Source of the DNA: Achromobacter piechaudii NBRC 102461
GTDB lineage: Bacteria; Pseudomonadota; Gammaproteobacteria; Burkholderiales; Burkholderiaceae_B
Length of the DNA stretch: 64,000 bases
Direction: 5' to 3'
NCBI RefSeq assembly: GCF_001571245.1
Contig: NZ_BCTK01000005.1
Coordinates: forward strand, 1,054,001-1,118,000
The stretch's first letter is position 1, and every line of letters begins with the position of its first letter. Of the stretch, positions 37,725 through 47,861 are shown one piece after another. Under the pieces are notes generated by a model that was not told the DNA's origin, ran no database searches, and saw only the letters and a list, made by a program, of their open reading frames with translations. Position numbers and translations under genes: made by a program.

Positions 37725-38714
37725 TTAGTCGATCTTCACGTTGGCTTCTTTGGCGATGCGCTTGTTCTTGGCGATTTCAGCGGCGATCTGCTTGCCGAAG
37801 TCAGCCGAGCTGTTGGCGGCGGGTTCAGCACCCAGGCCTTCCAGGCGCGACTTCACGTCGGCGTCAGCGCTGACCTTCTGCACGGCGGCGTTCAACTTGG
37901 CCAGGATGGGTTCCGGCAGCTTGGCCGGGGCAACCAGGCCAAACCACGACGCGTCGTTCACGGCCGGCAGGCCGGCTTCGGCGAACGTGGGCACGTTCGG
38001 CAGGCTGGCGACGCGCTTGGGCGAGGCGACGGCCATGGCGATCAGGCGGCCGGACTGAACGTGCGGCAGCGTGGACGGCAGGTTGTCATACATGACATCG
38101 ACCTGGCCGGCCAGCGCGTCGTTCAGCGCCGGGCCCACGCCACGGTAAGGAACGTGCATCAGATCGGTGCCCGAGGCCATCTTGAACAGTTCGCCCATCA
38201 TGTGCGAAACCGAACCGTTGCCGGCGGACGCGTACGTCAGCTTGCCCGGCTGGCTCTTGGCCAGCTTGATGAAGTCGGCGATGTTCTTGGCGTCAACCTT
38301 GGGGTTGATCGTCATGATGTTCGGCACGGCAGCCAGGTTCGAGATGGGCGTGAAGTCCTTCTCGCCATCGAACGGCAGGTTCGGGTAGATGGCCGGGTTG
38401 ATGCCGTGCGTGCTGACCGTGGCGATGCCCAGGACGTAGCCGTCCGGCGCGCTGCTGGCAACGAAGGCGCTGCCGATCGAGCCGCCGGCGCCACCGCGGT
38501 TTTCCACCACGACGGTCTGGCCCAGTTCCTTGCCCAGCTTGTCCGCGAACAGGCGGCCGACGATATCGGTGGTGCCTCCGGGCGGGAAGGGAACGATCAG
38601 GCGGATGGGCTTGGTCGGATACGCATCTTCAGCGTGCGCGATACCCGAGGTCAGCGGCATGGCCAGGGTCGCGGCAGCGACACACAGGCCCAGTACTACG
38701 TTACGGCGTTGCAT
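37725..38714 (-). CDS. Bug-family tripartite tricarboxylate transporter (TctC) receptor
   Basis: A 329-residue periplasmic solute receptor. The signal peptide is MQRRNVVLGLCVAAATLAMPLTSGIAHA, followed by the family opening DAYPTKPIRLIVPFPPGGTTDIVGR with the PPGG loop, then VVVENRGGAGGSIG and HVPYRGVGPALND. Bug receptors are greatly expanded in Bordetella/Achromobacter and bind carboxylates or amino-acid derivatives; the membrane parts TctA/TctB are not adjacent. A LysR regulator is divergent, and the amidohydrolase-like gene is downstream. Confidence 0.94.
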   Translation of the reverse strand: MQRRNVVLGLCVAAATLAMPLTSGIAHAEDAYPTKPIRLIVPFPPGGTTDIVGRLFADKLGKELGQTVVVENRGGAGGSIGSAFVASSAPDGYVLGIATVSTHGINPAIYPNLPFDGEKDFTPISNLAAVPNIMTINPKVDAKNIADFIKLAKSQPGKLTYASAGNGSVSHMMGELFKMASGTDLMHVPYRGVGPALNDALAGQVDVMYDNLPSTLPHVQSGRLIAMAVASPKRVASLPNVPTFAEAGLPAVNDASWFGLVAPAKLPEPILAKLNAAVQKVSADADVKSRLEGLGAEPAANSSADFGKQIAAEIAKNKRIAKEANVKID

Positions 38715-38787
38715 GGATTCCCCTAATAAATGGAAAGCGAATGCGCAAAGGCACTCGCAAACGCAACGATTCTTTCCTGGCGGGGCG

Positions 38788-38799
38788 GTTTGCGCAAAC
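38788..38799. promoter_or_regulatory. palindromic operator candidate
   Basis: GTTTGCGCAAAC is a perfect 12-base palindrome in the 258-base gap between the divergent Bug and LysR genes, 74 bases before the Bug start. A related GAATGCGCAAAG lies nearer the Bug gene. It fits a LysR-type T-N11-A region, but the assignment is inference. Confidence 0.4.
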
Positions 38800-38883
38800 G
38801 AAAGTTTCTCCGTAAGCTATGACTTTTTTTCATGCCTCCGGTTTGCCAGCACGGTTCGGGCGTTACTTTTGTGTAACTTTTCC

Positions 38884-38965
38884 GCCTGCGGCAGGCCGTC
38901 CGAAGGCAGGGGGGAAGCTCCCCCGATCAAGCCCCGCCGGGGCGGGAGCCCCACACGACGTGGGG
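38884..38965. repeat. array of four short hairpins before the LysR gene
   Basis: In order: GCCTG-cgg-CAGGC (38884-38896), GGGGG-aagct-CCCCC (38910-38924), GCCCC-gcc-GGGGC (38931-38943), CCCCAC-acgac-GTGGGG (38949-38965). All are perfect, and the array ends 7 bases before the LysR ATG. It resembles a genome-dispersed palindromic repeat, or may shape translation of the regulator. Confidence 0.55.
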
Positions 38966-38972
38966 GCGATAT

Positions 38973-39899
38973 ATGCGACGTTTCTGTCCCTCATTAACGG
39001 ATCTTCAAGCGTTTGAAGTGGCCGCGCGGCACAGCAGTTTCACGCGCGCGGCGCAGGAACTGTGCGTCACGCAAGGCGCGGTCAGTAAACAGGTGAAACA
39101 TCTGGAAGAGTTCGTAGGCGTCGAACTATTCCTGCGCATCAGGCAAGGCCTGGTGCTGACCGAGGCGGGCCGCAGTTATCTGACCAAGGTTCAAGCGGGG
39201 CTGGGCCAGATTGAAGCGGCCACGGTGGAGCTGATTGCGCATCAAGGGCAGGGCGGCACGCTCAACCTGACCTGTATGCCGACCTTCGGCGCGCGCTGGT
39301 TGATTCCGCGCCTGACGGCCTTCATGCGGCTGCGCCCGGACATCCATGTCGAATTCCTGCCCCACCGTCAGGGCTACGATTTTTCCACGCCTGAATTGGA
39401 TGCCGCCGTCCGCTTCGGCGAAGGCATCTGGCCGGGAAGCGGGGCCGACTACATCGTCGGGCGCGAGATCGTCCCGGTATGCAGTCCGCGCCTGATCCCC
39501 GGTGGCTGTCCTTCGCCGGAAGCGTTGCTGGCCTATCCGCTGCTGCATCACACGTCGGCGCTGGAAGGCTGGCGCGATTGGTTCGAGCAGGCCGGTTGCG
39601 ATAGCCGGCGCAGCCTGGAAGGCGCGCGCTTCGATCAGTACGCGCTGCTGTCGCAGGCGGCCGCGGCCGGTTTTGGCGTCGCGCTGATCCCGCGCTGCCT
39701 GATAGAAGACGAGTTGCGCGATGGCAAGCTGGCCGTCGCCATGCAGTTGCCGATCCGCGCGCGCATGGGCTACTACCTGTGTTATCCCGAGCAGAAAGCA
39801 AACCTGCCCACTTTGCAGGCGTTTCGCGCCTGGCTGATGGAAGTGTCGCGCGCGGCTGAACCGCAGCCTCAAGAAGACGCTTTGTCCGAACTAAAATAG
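38973..39899 (+). CDS. LysR-family transcriptional regulator (GcvA-like)
   Basis: A 308-residue regulator. The N-terminal helix-turn-helix ([43 protein letters not shown]) is of the GcvA subgroup, followed by the effector domain ([29 protein letters not shown]). It is divergent from the Bug receptor gene and so probably controls it and the amidohydrolase-like gene. The start region is unusual: the ATG lies directly after a hairpin array with only GGGGG as a ribosome site. mnmA follows after 7 bases on the same strand. Confidence 0.92.
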   Translation: MRRFCPSLTDLQAFEVAARHSSFTRAAQELCVTQGAVSKQVKHLEEFVGVELFLRIRQGLVLTEAGRSYLTKVQAGLGQIEAATVELIAHQGQGGTLNLTCMPTFGARWLIPRLTAFMRLRPDIHVEFLPHRQGYDFSTPELDAAVRFGEGIWPGSGADYIVGREIVPVCSPRLIPGGCPSPEALLAYPLLHHTSALEGWRDWFEQAGCDSRRSLEGARFDQYALLSQAAAAGFGVALIPRCLIEDELRDGKLAVAMQLPIRARMGYYLCYPEQKANLPTLQAFRAWLMEVSRAAEPQPQEDALSELK

Positions 39900-39906
39900 C
39901 CGCATC

Positions 39907-41025
39907 ATGAGTCAAATATCTACCAAGAAAGGCCGCGTTGTCGTGGGCATGTCGGGCGGCGTCGATTCTTCGGTCACCGCCTGGCTGCTCAAGCAGCAGG
40001 GCTACGAGGTTGTCGGCCTGTTCATGAAGAACTGGGAAGACGACGACGATTCCGAATACTGCTCCACCCGCCAGGATCTGCTGGACGCCGCCAGCGTCGC
40101 CGATCTGGTCGGCGTGGAGTTCGAGTTCGTCAATTTCGCCGCTGAATACAAAGACCGCGTGTTCGCGGAGTTCCTGCGCGAATACTCCGCTGGCCGCACG
40201 CCGAACCCCGACGTGCTGTGCAACGCCGAAATCAAGTTCAAGGCTTTCCTGGACCACGCGATGGCGCTGGGCGCGGAACACATCGCCACGGGCCACTACG
40301 CCCGGGTGCGCGAAGTGCCGGCCGAAGGCGGCGGCACGCAGTTCCAGCTGCTCAAGGCGCTGGACGCGTCCAAGGACCAGAGCTACTTCCTGCATCGGCT
40401 GAATCAGGCGCAGTTGTCGCGCACGCTGTTCCCGCTGGGCGACATCCACAAGACCGAAGTGCGCCGCATCGCGCACGAGATCGGCCTGCACAATGCCGCC
40501 AAAAAGGATTCCACCGGCATCTGCTTCATTGGCGAACGCCCGTTCCGCGAATTCCTCAACCGCTACCTGCCTACCGAGCCCGGTCCGATCCTGACGCCGG
40601 AAGGCCAGCAGGTCGGGCGTCACGAGGGTCTTTCGTTCTACACGCTGGGCCAGCGCAAGGGGTTGGGCGTGGGCGGCGTGAAGGGACGCCAGCGCGAAGA
40701 CGGCACGGCCGAAGCCTGGTACGTGGCGCGCAAGGATCTGGAACGCAACATCCTGTACGTGGTGCAGGGGCATGACCATCCCTGGCTGCTGTCCAGCCAG
40801 TTGCAGGCGCAGGACGCCAGCTGGGTGGCGGGCCACCCGCCAGCGATTGCCAGCTACGGCGCCAAGACGCGCTACCGCCAGGCGGACGCGGCCTGCCGTC
40901 TGGATCAGGCCGCCGACGGCACGTTCGCGCTGGATTTCGAAGTGCCGCAGTGGGCCGTCACGCCGGGCCAGTCGGCCGTGCTATACGATGGCGAAGTCTG
41001 CCTGGGTGGCGGCATCATTCTGTAG
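39907..41025 (+). CDS. mnmA: tRNA-specific 2-thiouridylase MnmA
   Basis: A 372-residue enzyme that inserts sulfur at U34 of the Lys, Glu and Gln tRNAs using ATP and a sulfur relay. The PP-loop is [10 protein letters not shown], the first catalytic Cys is in [12 protein letters not shown], the second in [13 protein letters not shown], with [10 protein letters not shown] between. The C-terminal barrel domain begins at about residue 285. Length fits the family. It starts 7 bases after the LysR gene, but is a housekeeping gene and may have its own promoter. Confidence 0.97.
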   Translation: MSQISTKKGRVVVGMSGGVDSSVTAWLLKQQGYEVVGLFMKNWEDDDDSEYCSTRQDLLDAASVADLVGVEFEFVNFAAEYKDRVFAEFLREYSAGRTPNPDVLCNAEIKFKAFLDHAMALGAEHIATGHYARVREVPAEGGGTQFQLLKALDASKDQSYFLHRLNQAQLSRTLFPLGDIHKTEVRRIAHEIGLHNAAKKDSTGICFIGERPFREFLNRYLPTEPGPILTPEGQQVGRHEGLSFYTLGQRKGLGVGGVKGRQREDGTAEAWYVARKDLERNILYVVQGHDHPWLLSSQLQAQDASWVAGHPPAIASYGAKTRYRQADAACRLDQAADGTFALDFEVPQWAVTPGQSAVLYDGEVCLGGGIIL

Positions 41026-41060
41026 CGAGGCGCACCGGCCGGGTGCGTGCGTGTATCAGC

Positions 41061-41093
41061 AAGGCCCCGTGGGCGCGACGCCTGCGGGGCCTT
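41061..41093. terminator. probable terminator of mnmA
   Basis: The arms AAGGCCCCG and CGGGGCCTT enclose a 15-base loop; the 3' T tract is weak (CTTGTTC). Confidence 0.55.
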
Positions 41094-41132
41094 GTTCATA
41101 AGACCAAGAATTCAAAACGAGAGGAGAAGGTT

Positions 41133-41954
41133 GTGGATGTTTCGATGGTGATTTGCCTGCTGGTGCTGGGCGCGGTGGTCGGCTTCGCGGCGGGTTTGCT
41201 GGGCATCGGCGGCGGGATGCTGCTGGTGCCATTTTTGACAATGCTGTTCGCCTGGCAGGGCATGCCGCCCGAGCTTGTCGTGCACGCCGCCATCGCCACG
41301 TCGATGACGTCCATTCTGTTCACCTCGATCTCCAGCGTGCGGGCGCACCAGCAGCGCGGCACGATCAAATGGAACATCGTGTGGGCCATGGCGCCCGGCA
41401 TCATCATCGGCGGCCTGGTGTCCGGCGGCGCGGTGTTTGCCGCACTCAGCACATTGTGGCTGTCGCTGTTCTTCGCGTTGTTCGTCGGCTATTCGGGCTG
41501 GAGCATGCTGCGCAACAAAAAGCCCAAGCCGGCTCGTCAGATGCCAGGCGTGGTGGGCACCAGCGCGGCGGGGGCGGGCATCGGGTTCTTGTCCGGGCTG
41601 GTTGGCGCGGGCGGGGGATTCCTGTCGGTGCCGTTCATGGTCTGGTGCAACGTCGCCTTGCACAACGCCGTGTCGACGTCGGCCGCGCTGGGCTTTCCCA
41701 TCGCGCTGGCCAACAGCGTGGGCTACGTGGTGTCGGGTCTGAATGAAGGGACCTCGCGCCCCGGCATGCTGGGCTACATCTATTGGCCCGCCTTGCTGGC
41801 GCTGGTGTGCACCAGTGTCTTGACCGCGCCCCTGGGCGCGCGCATGGCGCATCGCCTGCCGGTGCAGACCTTGAAGCGGGTGTTCGCATGCTTGCTGTTC
41901 GCGCTGGCGGCCTACATGCTGTTCAAGGCCTGGCAGACTTTCGCGGCCCAATAA
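41133..41954 (+). CDS. TauE/SafE-family sulfite/sulfonate-type permease
   Basis: A 273-residue membrane protein with about eight hydrophobic segments and the twofold repeat of the TauE/SafE (DUF81) family. The first half has GFAAGLLGIGGGMLLVPFL and the second GFLSGLVGAGGGFLSVPFM. Members export or import sulfite, sulfoacetate and related organosulfur anions. The start is GTG 41133, six bases after GGAG in GAGGAGAAGG; the first ATG (41145) is badly placed. Substrate unknown. Confidence 0.88.
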   Translation: MDVSMVICLLVLGAVVGFAAGLLGIGGGMLLVPFLTMLFAWQGMPPELVVHAAIATSMTSILFTSISSVRAHQQRGTIKWNIVWAMAPGIIIGGLVSGGAVFAALSTLWLSLFFALFVGYSGWSMLRNKKPKPARQMPGVVGTSAAGAGIGFLSGLVGAGGGFLSVPFMVWCNVALHNAVSTSAALGFPIALANSVGYVVSGLNEGTSRPGMLGYIYWPALLALVCTSVLTAPLGARMAHRLPVQTLKRVFACLLFALAAYMLFKAWQTFAAQ

Positions 41955-42040
41955 GGGCTGCTGCGCAAGGCAGGCGTGGGCGGCGGCCATGGTTGAACCC
42001 GTGGTCGCCGCCCATCTTGTTTTCCGGGCGTGCAATGCAA

Positions 42041-42061
42041 ACCGGCCGCAAGGCGGCCGGT
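42041..42061 (-). terminator. hairpin downstream of the GST gene
   Basis: ACCGGCCGC-aag-GCGGCCGGT, 38 bases beyond the GST stop on the minus strand, followed there by TTTGCATT, a weak T tract. A second small hairpin, GCCCGT/ACGGGC, lies at 42070-42086. Confidence 0.5.
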
Positions 42062-42099
42062 GGTCAATCGCCCGTGCAAGACGGGCAGGCGAAGGGGGT

Positions 42100-42711
42100 T
42101 CAGGCCGTCTTGGGCACGGTGTCGATGAAGGACTGGCGTTGCGCCAGCTTGTCGTACAGGCGAGCCAGGTTCAAGTGGTTGGCGCGCCAGTCCAGCGCGG
42201 CGAAGCGCAGATCCAGGTAGCCCAGCGCGCAACCGACAGCGATGTCGGCCAGGCTGTAGTTGATGCCCATGCAGTGGGCGTTGTCACCCAGGCTTTTGTT
42301 CATGGCGTCTAGGCTGGCGTGGATCTTGCCGTATTGGCGCTCGATCCATTCCGGGCTGCGTTGCGCCTCGGGACGCTGGTTTTCCTTGACGATGGCGACA
42401 CAGGCATCCAGCACGCCGTCGGCGATGGCTTCCCAGCACTTGACGGCGGCGCGATCGCGCCCCTGCTGCGGAATCAGGCGTGCGACGGGCGACAGGGTGT
42501 CCAGGTACTCGACGATGACGCGCGAATCGAACAGCGCGCCGCCATCTTCCATGACCAGGCAGGGAACCTTGCCCAGCGGGTTGTACGTTTGGATCTGCGT
42601 GTCGGCGGACCAGACGTTTTCGAGTTCAAGCCGGTAGTCCAGCTTTTTCTCGGCCATGACGATACGCACTTTGCGTACGTATGGACTGGTAAGCGAGCCG
42701 ATCAGTTTCAT
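42100..42711 (-). CDS. glutathione S-transferase-family protein
   Basis: A 203-residue GST. The N-terminal thioredoxin-like domain begins MKLIGSLTSPYVRKVRIVMAEK, with the Ser/Pro active-site region SPYVRK. The cis-proline loop is GKVPCLVMEDG and the glutathione gamma-Glu binding DSRVIVEYLD. The C-terminal helical domain ends with the N-capping SLADIAVGCALGYLDLR. It resembles the YibF group. I chose ATG 42711; the longer frame has no ribosome site. It is divergent from purB. Natural substrate unknown. Confidence 0.92.
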   Translation of the reverse strand: MKLIGSLTSPYVRKVRIVMAEKKLDYRLELENVWSADTQIQTYNPLGKVPCLVMEDGGALFDSRVIVEYLDTLSPVARLIPQQGRDRAAVKCWEAIADGVLDACVAIVKENQRPEAQRSPEWIERQYGKIHASLDAMNKSLGDNAHCMGINYSLADIAVGCALGYLDLRFAALDWRANHLNLARLYDKLAQRQSFIDTVPKTA

Positions 42712-42749
42712 GGAGTCACAAGCGGAGTCGAAAAGCGGCCGAAGTATAG

Positions 42750-44249
<1,500 letters not shown>

Positions 44250-44307
44250 TCGCCATGCCGCGCGCGTCATGCGCGCGGCGCACTTGTTGTTCTTACGGGA
44301 GATTGCA

Positions 44308-44766
44308 ATGCAAAAGTTGTCCACGCTTGTCGCGTTGGCCTGTATGACCGTGGCGCCGTTGCTCGCGACGACCGCGTCGGCGCAGTTCGCCAAGCCCGAA
44401 GACGCGGTCAAGTATCGTCAATCGGCGTTGACGCTGATGGCTTCGCACTTCGGTCGCATGACGCCGGTGGTCAAGGGCCAGGCGCCTTACGACGCCGCGC
44501 AGATCAAAGCCAACGTCGAAGTGCTCAAGACCTTGTCGGCGCTGCCGTGGACGGCTTTCGGGCCGGGAACGGAAGGCGGCGATGCGCGCCCCGAAATCTG
44601 GAGCGACGCTGCCGGCTTCAAGCAAAAGCAACAGGCTTTCCAGGACAATATCGTCAAGTTGTCGGCTGCTGCCGACGCTGGCGACCTGGACAAGCTGCGT
44701 GCCGCCTTCGGCGACGTGGGCGCCAGCTGCAAGGCTTGCCACGACGCGTATCGCAAGAAGAAGTAA
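44308..44766 (+). CDS. cytochrome c'
   Basis: A 152-residue periplasmic haem protein. The signal peptide is MQKLSTLVALACMTVAPLLATTASA, followed by a four-helix-bundle sequence. The haem-binding CKACH lies close to the C-terminus (about residues 143-147), as is typical of cytochrome c'. These proteins bind NO and protect against nitrosative stress. GGGAG precedes ATG 44308 by a few bases. It converges on the cytochrome b561 gene over a shared terminator; the two are probably partners. Confidence 0.93.
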   Translation: MQKLSTLVALACMTVAPLLATTASAQFAKPEDAVKYRQSALTLMASHFGRMTPVVKGQAPYDAAQIKANVEVLKTLSALPWTAFGPGTEGGDARPEIWSDAAGFKQKQQAFQDNIVKLSAAADAGDLDKLRAAFGDVGASCKACHDAYRKKK

Positions 44767-44805
44767 GCCGCTGCCGTCTTCGGACGGCGTCGATGCTTGC
44801 CAAAC

Positions 44806-44837
44806 AAAAAGCCCCCCGATGCATCGGGGGGCTTTTT
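44806..44837. terminator. bidirectional intrinsic terminator
   Basis: A perfect palindrome, GCCCCCCGAT/ATCGGGGGGC around GC, flanked by A5 and T5, between the convergent cytochrome genes. Confidence 0.92.
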
Positions 44838-44870
44838 GTTTTCAGGCAAACGAATCGGCGCGTTGGCTGA

Positions 44871-45563
44871 TTACGAAAATGACATATCGGCCACGATTTC
44901 CAGTGACCGTATCCACAGCACCAGGCCCGTCACGCACGCGCCCAGCACCAGCGCGCGCAACCACACGACCAAGCCGTCGTGGGCGGGAGGCGTGCCGGCG
45001 GGCACGTCCTTGGCGTCGACATTGCCGGTGATGATGGCTCGCACCAGACGCTTGCGGCGAACCAGCGCGTACCACGCGACGGCCAGCAGGTGCAGCGCGA
45101 TCAGGCCGATGATGACCCACTCGTTCAGCTTGTGCCATGAGGTCATCGCGGCGGCGGTGGCTTCGCTGACGTGACCGAACAGCGGGCCCTGCGTCATGAT
45201 GTCGTCGGTGGTGAACAGGCCGCTGACGGCTTGAAAGCCGATGACCAGCAGCAGCGCCAATACCGACAAGGCGCCCAGCGGATTGTGCCCGGCGGGGGCG
45301 GCCGCGCCTTTCAGGTACTTCGCCACCGCGCCAGGGCCGCGCACGAAGGTGGCGAAGCGCGCATAGCGGGGGCCGACAATGCCCCAGAGCAGGCGGAAGA
45401 TGATCAGGCCCAGCGCGGTACAGCCGAAGCGCACGTGCCAGTCCATATACAGGCCACCCAACTTGACGCTGACGAACGCGCCAACGATACAGACGACAAG
45501 CGCCCAGTGAAATAGACGAGTGGGAAGATCCCAGATCCGAACCGCGAGTCGGTTGTTCTGCAT
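44871..45563 (-). CDS. cytochrome b561 / diheme cytochrome b membrane protein
   Basis: A 230-residue membrane protein with about four to five helices. It opens VRIWDLPTRLFHWALV, the hallmark of the Ni/Fe-hydrogenase-b/cytochrome b561 family with a haem-ligating His, followed by DWHVRFGCTALG, FQAVSGLF and WHKLNEWVIIGLIALHLLAV with further His ligands. It would carry electrons between quinone and a periplasmic c-type cytochrome, plausibly the convergent cytochrome c'. I chose ATG 45563; the 72-residue extension upstream has no signal and lies outside the family profile. Confidence 0.9.
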   Translation of the reverse strand: MQNNRLAVRIWDLPTRLFHWALVVCIVGAFVSVKLGGLYMDWHVRFGCTALGLIIFRLLWGIVGPRYARFATFVRGPGAVAKYLKGAAAPAGHNPLGALSVLALLLVIGFQAVSGLFTTDDIMTQGPLFGHVSEATAAAMTSWHKLNEWVIIGLIALHLLAVAWYALVRRKRLVRAIITGNVDAKDVPAGTPPAHDGLVVWLRALVLGACVTGLVLWIRSLEIVADMSFS

Positions 45564-45682
45564 GTTGAGATTGCCAGGGGCAGGGGGCTGTGTTGCGAGC
45601 GACTTTATCACGCCACAATGAAATCGCCGCGCATCAGGCGCGGCGAGGTTTTCAGCGAATCGGCGCGTCGCGCCGATGGGCT

Positions 45683-45964
45683 TTAGTGCGAAGCGTTGCG
45701 CACCGATTCGATACGATGCACATGCTCGTGGCGAAAGCGGATCCGCTGGCCGGGCGCCTTCTGCGTGGTATTGCCGCAAGCCACGACTTCCGTGGTGTAG
45801 GTCGTCGTGCCGTTGATCGGCGCGTTGAAGATGACCGTTGCGCGGATGGCCGGGCCATTGGCCGGTTGCAGATGAACGATGTCGCCGATGTGAATCGGGG
45901 TGTTGTCCAGCGTCGTGTGAGCCGGGCGGCGGATCAGATCCGAAGTAGTGAAACGAGTATTCAT
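45683..45964 (-). CDS. hypothetical small protein
   Basis: Not recognised. A 93-residue, Thr- and His-rich, apparently soluble protein (MNTRFTTSDLIRRPAHTTL, then IHIGDIVHLQPANGPAIRA and a basic QRIRFRHEHVHRIESVR end). The middle, IGDIVHL followed by strands, resembles a small beta-barrel such as the C-terminal part of GreA/Rnk-type proteins, but this is only an impression. AAGAGAA precedes the ATG at 45964. It is upstream of cytochrome b561 on the same strand but 119 bases away. Confidence 0.65.
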   Translation of the reverse strand: MNTRFTTSDLIRRPAHTTLDNTPIHIGDIVHLQPANGPAIRATVIFNAPINGTTTYTTEVVACGNTTQKAPGQRIRFRHEHVHRIESVRNASH

Positions 45965-46697
45965 GGTGTGTGTTCTCTTAAGTTCTAGTTATTAGAAAAG
46001 CTGCGTGTTGCGCATGCTGCGAAGGGCGGACGTACCAAAAGCGCCTCGCGTCCTCGCGTTTGCCCTGTCGCCGGGTTAATTCAGACAGGGCAGGCATGAC
46101 ACTAACGCATAAGTGTTGCCGTCAGTTTGCGCATTCTCATGTTTTTTGCGTGCGCGCGTAACGGGGTGCTGCGGGGGTGCTGCGATCCGGCGCCATCGGT
46201 CAGTCCTGGACGGCATCGGTTCGAGCCTGTGGGCGGTCATGTCAAAGCATGTGCCTGCGGGCTCAAGGTTCGCTCAGAGCGGGTTGACTCTGGCGGGTGC
46301 TGTGCGACCTGGGCTGTGATGGGTTATCACGACCGGGCTGCAACGAGTGTTGTCGCTTCTTGCCAAACCGGACTGGCGGATTGGTGAAGATGAGGCGGGG
46401 TAATGCAAGGGATCCGGATGGACGCTGGCGATTTGCGTTTTCGCGTTATGGGTTTTTGCAAACCTGGAGTTGTCGCAAATCGGACTGTCGTCCGGGAGGC
46501 CGGGTGGCGCGCGGTTTTCGCGGGCGGGTACCCATGTTTATGCCCCTGATCTGCTATTTTCGGCCAATTTATTCTGCGAAATATGGGGCGCGAAAAAGCA
46601 TTAGTCGTCGATATTATCGCGTCAGGTGCGGCTTGGCAAGTGTTTTTTTGGAAGGGGACAGAAGCGCCGGGCGCGGCAAGTCTGTCCCTGTGGCGTG
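45965..46697. other. 733-base region without a supported gene
   Basis: Several short open frames cross it, none with a ribosome site, normal codon bias or a recognisable domain. It holds the inverted repeat GGGACAGA (46655-46662)/TCTGTCCC (46681-46688) enclosing GCGCC/GGCGC, next to the end of the minus-strand gene. A small RNA gene is possible; nothing identifiable. Confidence 0.4.
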
Positions 46698-47057
46698 TCA
46701 GTGCTGGGCCGGGCGGGCCTGCCGCTGGGCTTCGATGATCAGTCCTTCCAGCCGCGGGGACATCCGTAGCGCGACTTGCGCGCCCATCGACCCGTCGGGC
46801 TGACGTTCGGTTTCCAGCGCCAGGCTGATGCTTTCGTCATTGAACGCCTCGGGCGCGGCTTCGATTTCAACGTAGCGCGTCAGCAGCGCATCCACCGCCT
46901 TCTGGGCGTCTGCCAGGGCCTCGTCCGACAACTGGCCTTGTCCCAGGTACTGGTTCACCAGACGCGCCAGGTCGTCCATGAAGTACAGCAGCGCGGCCGC
47001 GCCTCTGCAATCGGGCAAAGTGAAGCCCCAAGGGGTGGGAGTAGCGTGTTGGGTCAT
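46698..47057 (-). CDS. hypothetical protein
   Basis: Not recognised. A 119-residue soluble, acidic, mainly helical protein (LLYFMDDLARLVNQYLG, ALADAQKAVDALLTRYVEIE, then a strand region SISLALETE and QVALRMSPRLEGLIIE). I chose ATG 47057 (MTQHATPTPWGF), since the longer frame would run over the promoter of the divergent acetyltransferase. No domain is evident. Confidence 0.65.
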   Translation of the reverse strand: MTQHATPTPWGFTLPDCRGAAALLYFMDDLARLVNQYLGQGQLSDEALADAQKAVDALLTRYVEIEAAPEAFNDESISLALETERQPDGSMGAQVALRMSPRLEGLIIEAQRQARPAQH

Positions 47058-47171
47058 GGGTGATGCGGGCCAGGTTGCGAGCGGCCGGTTGGCCGGAATT
47101 GCGCATTTTAAGGGAAAGGGCGGGCGCACCGGCTGCGGCCGCAACGGGCTTGAGGCATACTTTCGAGCCTT

Positions 47172-47678
47172 ATGATCCGACCCGCCCATTCCCGCGACCT
47201 GGCCTGCCTGGCCGATATCGAACGTTCGGCCGCGCAACGTTTTCGCGGCACGGCCATGGATTGGGCCGCAGACGGCGATCCCCTGTCTTTGGATGTTCTA
47301 CTGCAGGCCCTGCTGGCCGGCTTGCTCTGGGTCGCCGAACGCGAAGATCAGGTGTGTGGTTTTGCGCTGGCCACGCCTGTGGAGGGCGACCTTTTCCTGA
47401 CGGAAGTGTCCGTGGCCTTGCCCGCGCAAGGTCAGGGATGCGGCCGCGCGCTGATGCAGGCCGTACTGGACCATGCGCGCAATGCGGCCAGATACGAAGC
47501 CGTGCTGCTGACGACGGATCGCCAACTGCCTTGGAACGCGCCGTTTTACCGGAGGCTGGGCTTTCATGACGTGGCGCCGCCCTATTCAGCGGCATTGCAG
47601 GCGCGTTTGCTGGCCGAAGTGCAGGCTGGCTTTGACCCCGAACGACGCTGCGTGATGGCCTATCCGCTGGCTCGATGA
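47172..47678 (+). CDS. GNAT-family N-acetyltransferase
   Basis: A 168-residue acyl-CoA-dependent acetyltransferase. It opens MIRPAHSRDLACLADIERSA, typical of the family. Strand beta4 LTEVSVALPAQGQGCGRALMQAVL contains a Q-x-x-G-x-G/A acetyl-CoA loop, and ANAPFYRRLGF (here WNAPFYRRLGF) is the usual motif B. The substrate is unknown. Divergent from the hypothetical gene at 46698-47057. Confidence 0.88.
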   Translation: MIRPAHSRDLACLADIERSAAQRFRGTAMDWAADGDPLSLDVLLQALLAGLLWVAEREDQVCGFALATPVEGDLFLTEVSVALPAQGQGCGRALMQAVLDHARNAARYEAVLLTTDRQLPWNAPFYRRLGFHDVAPPYSAALQARLLAEVQAGFDPERRCVMAYPLAR

Positions 47679-47861
47679 ACGCACCTGATGCTTCCGACAG
47701 TCCTCTGTGTCAACTCGCTTCGATCGCAACAAATTCCGCCCTCGGTCGGCGCGCAGCGGGCGCTTCGGGATAATCTGCCCCCATGCGCCTGCTTGCGCTT
47801 GTCCGTAAGGCGCACCCAGGCAAGTCCGATCATCAATCCGCTGAAGACAAGGAGGATACGC

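Noticed and set aside
46654..46690. Intrinsic terminator at GGGACAGA/TCTGTCCC
   Set aside because: On the strand of the adjacent gene the stem is followed by A residues, not T, so it does not meet the terminator pattern.
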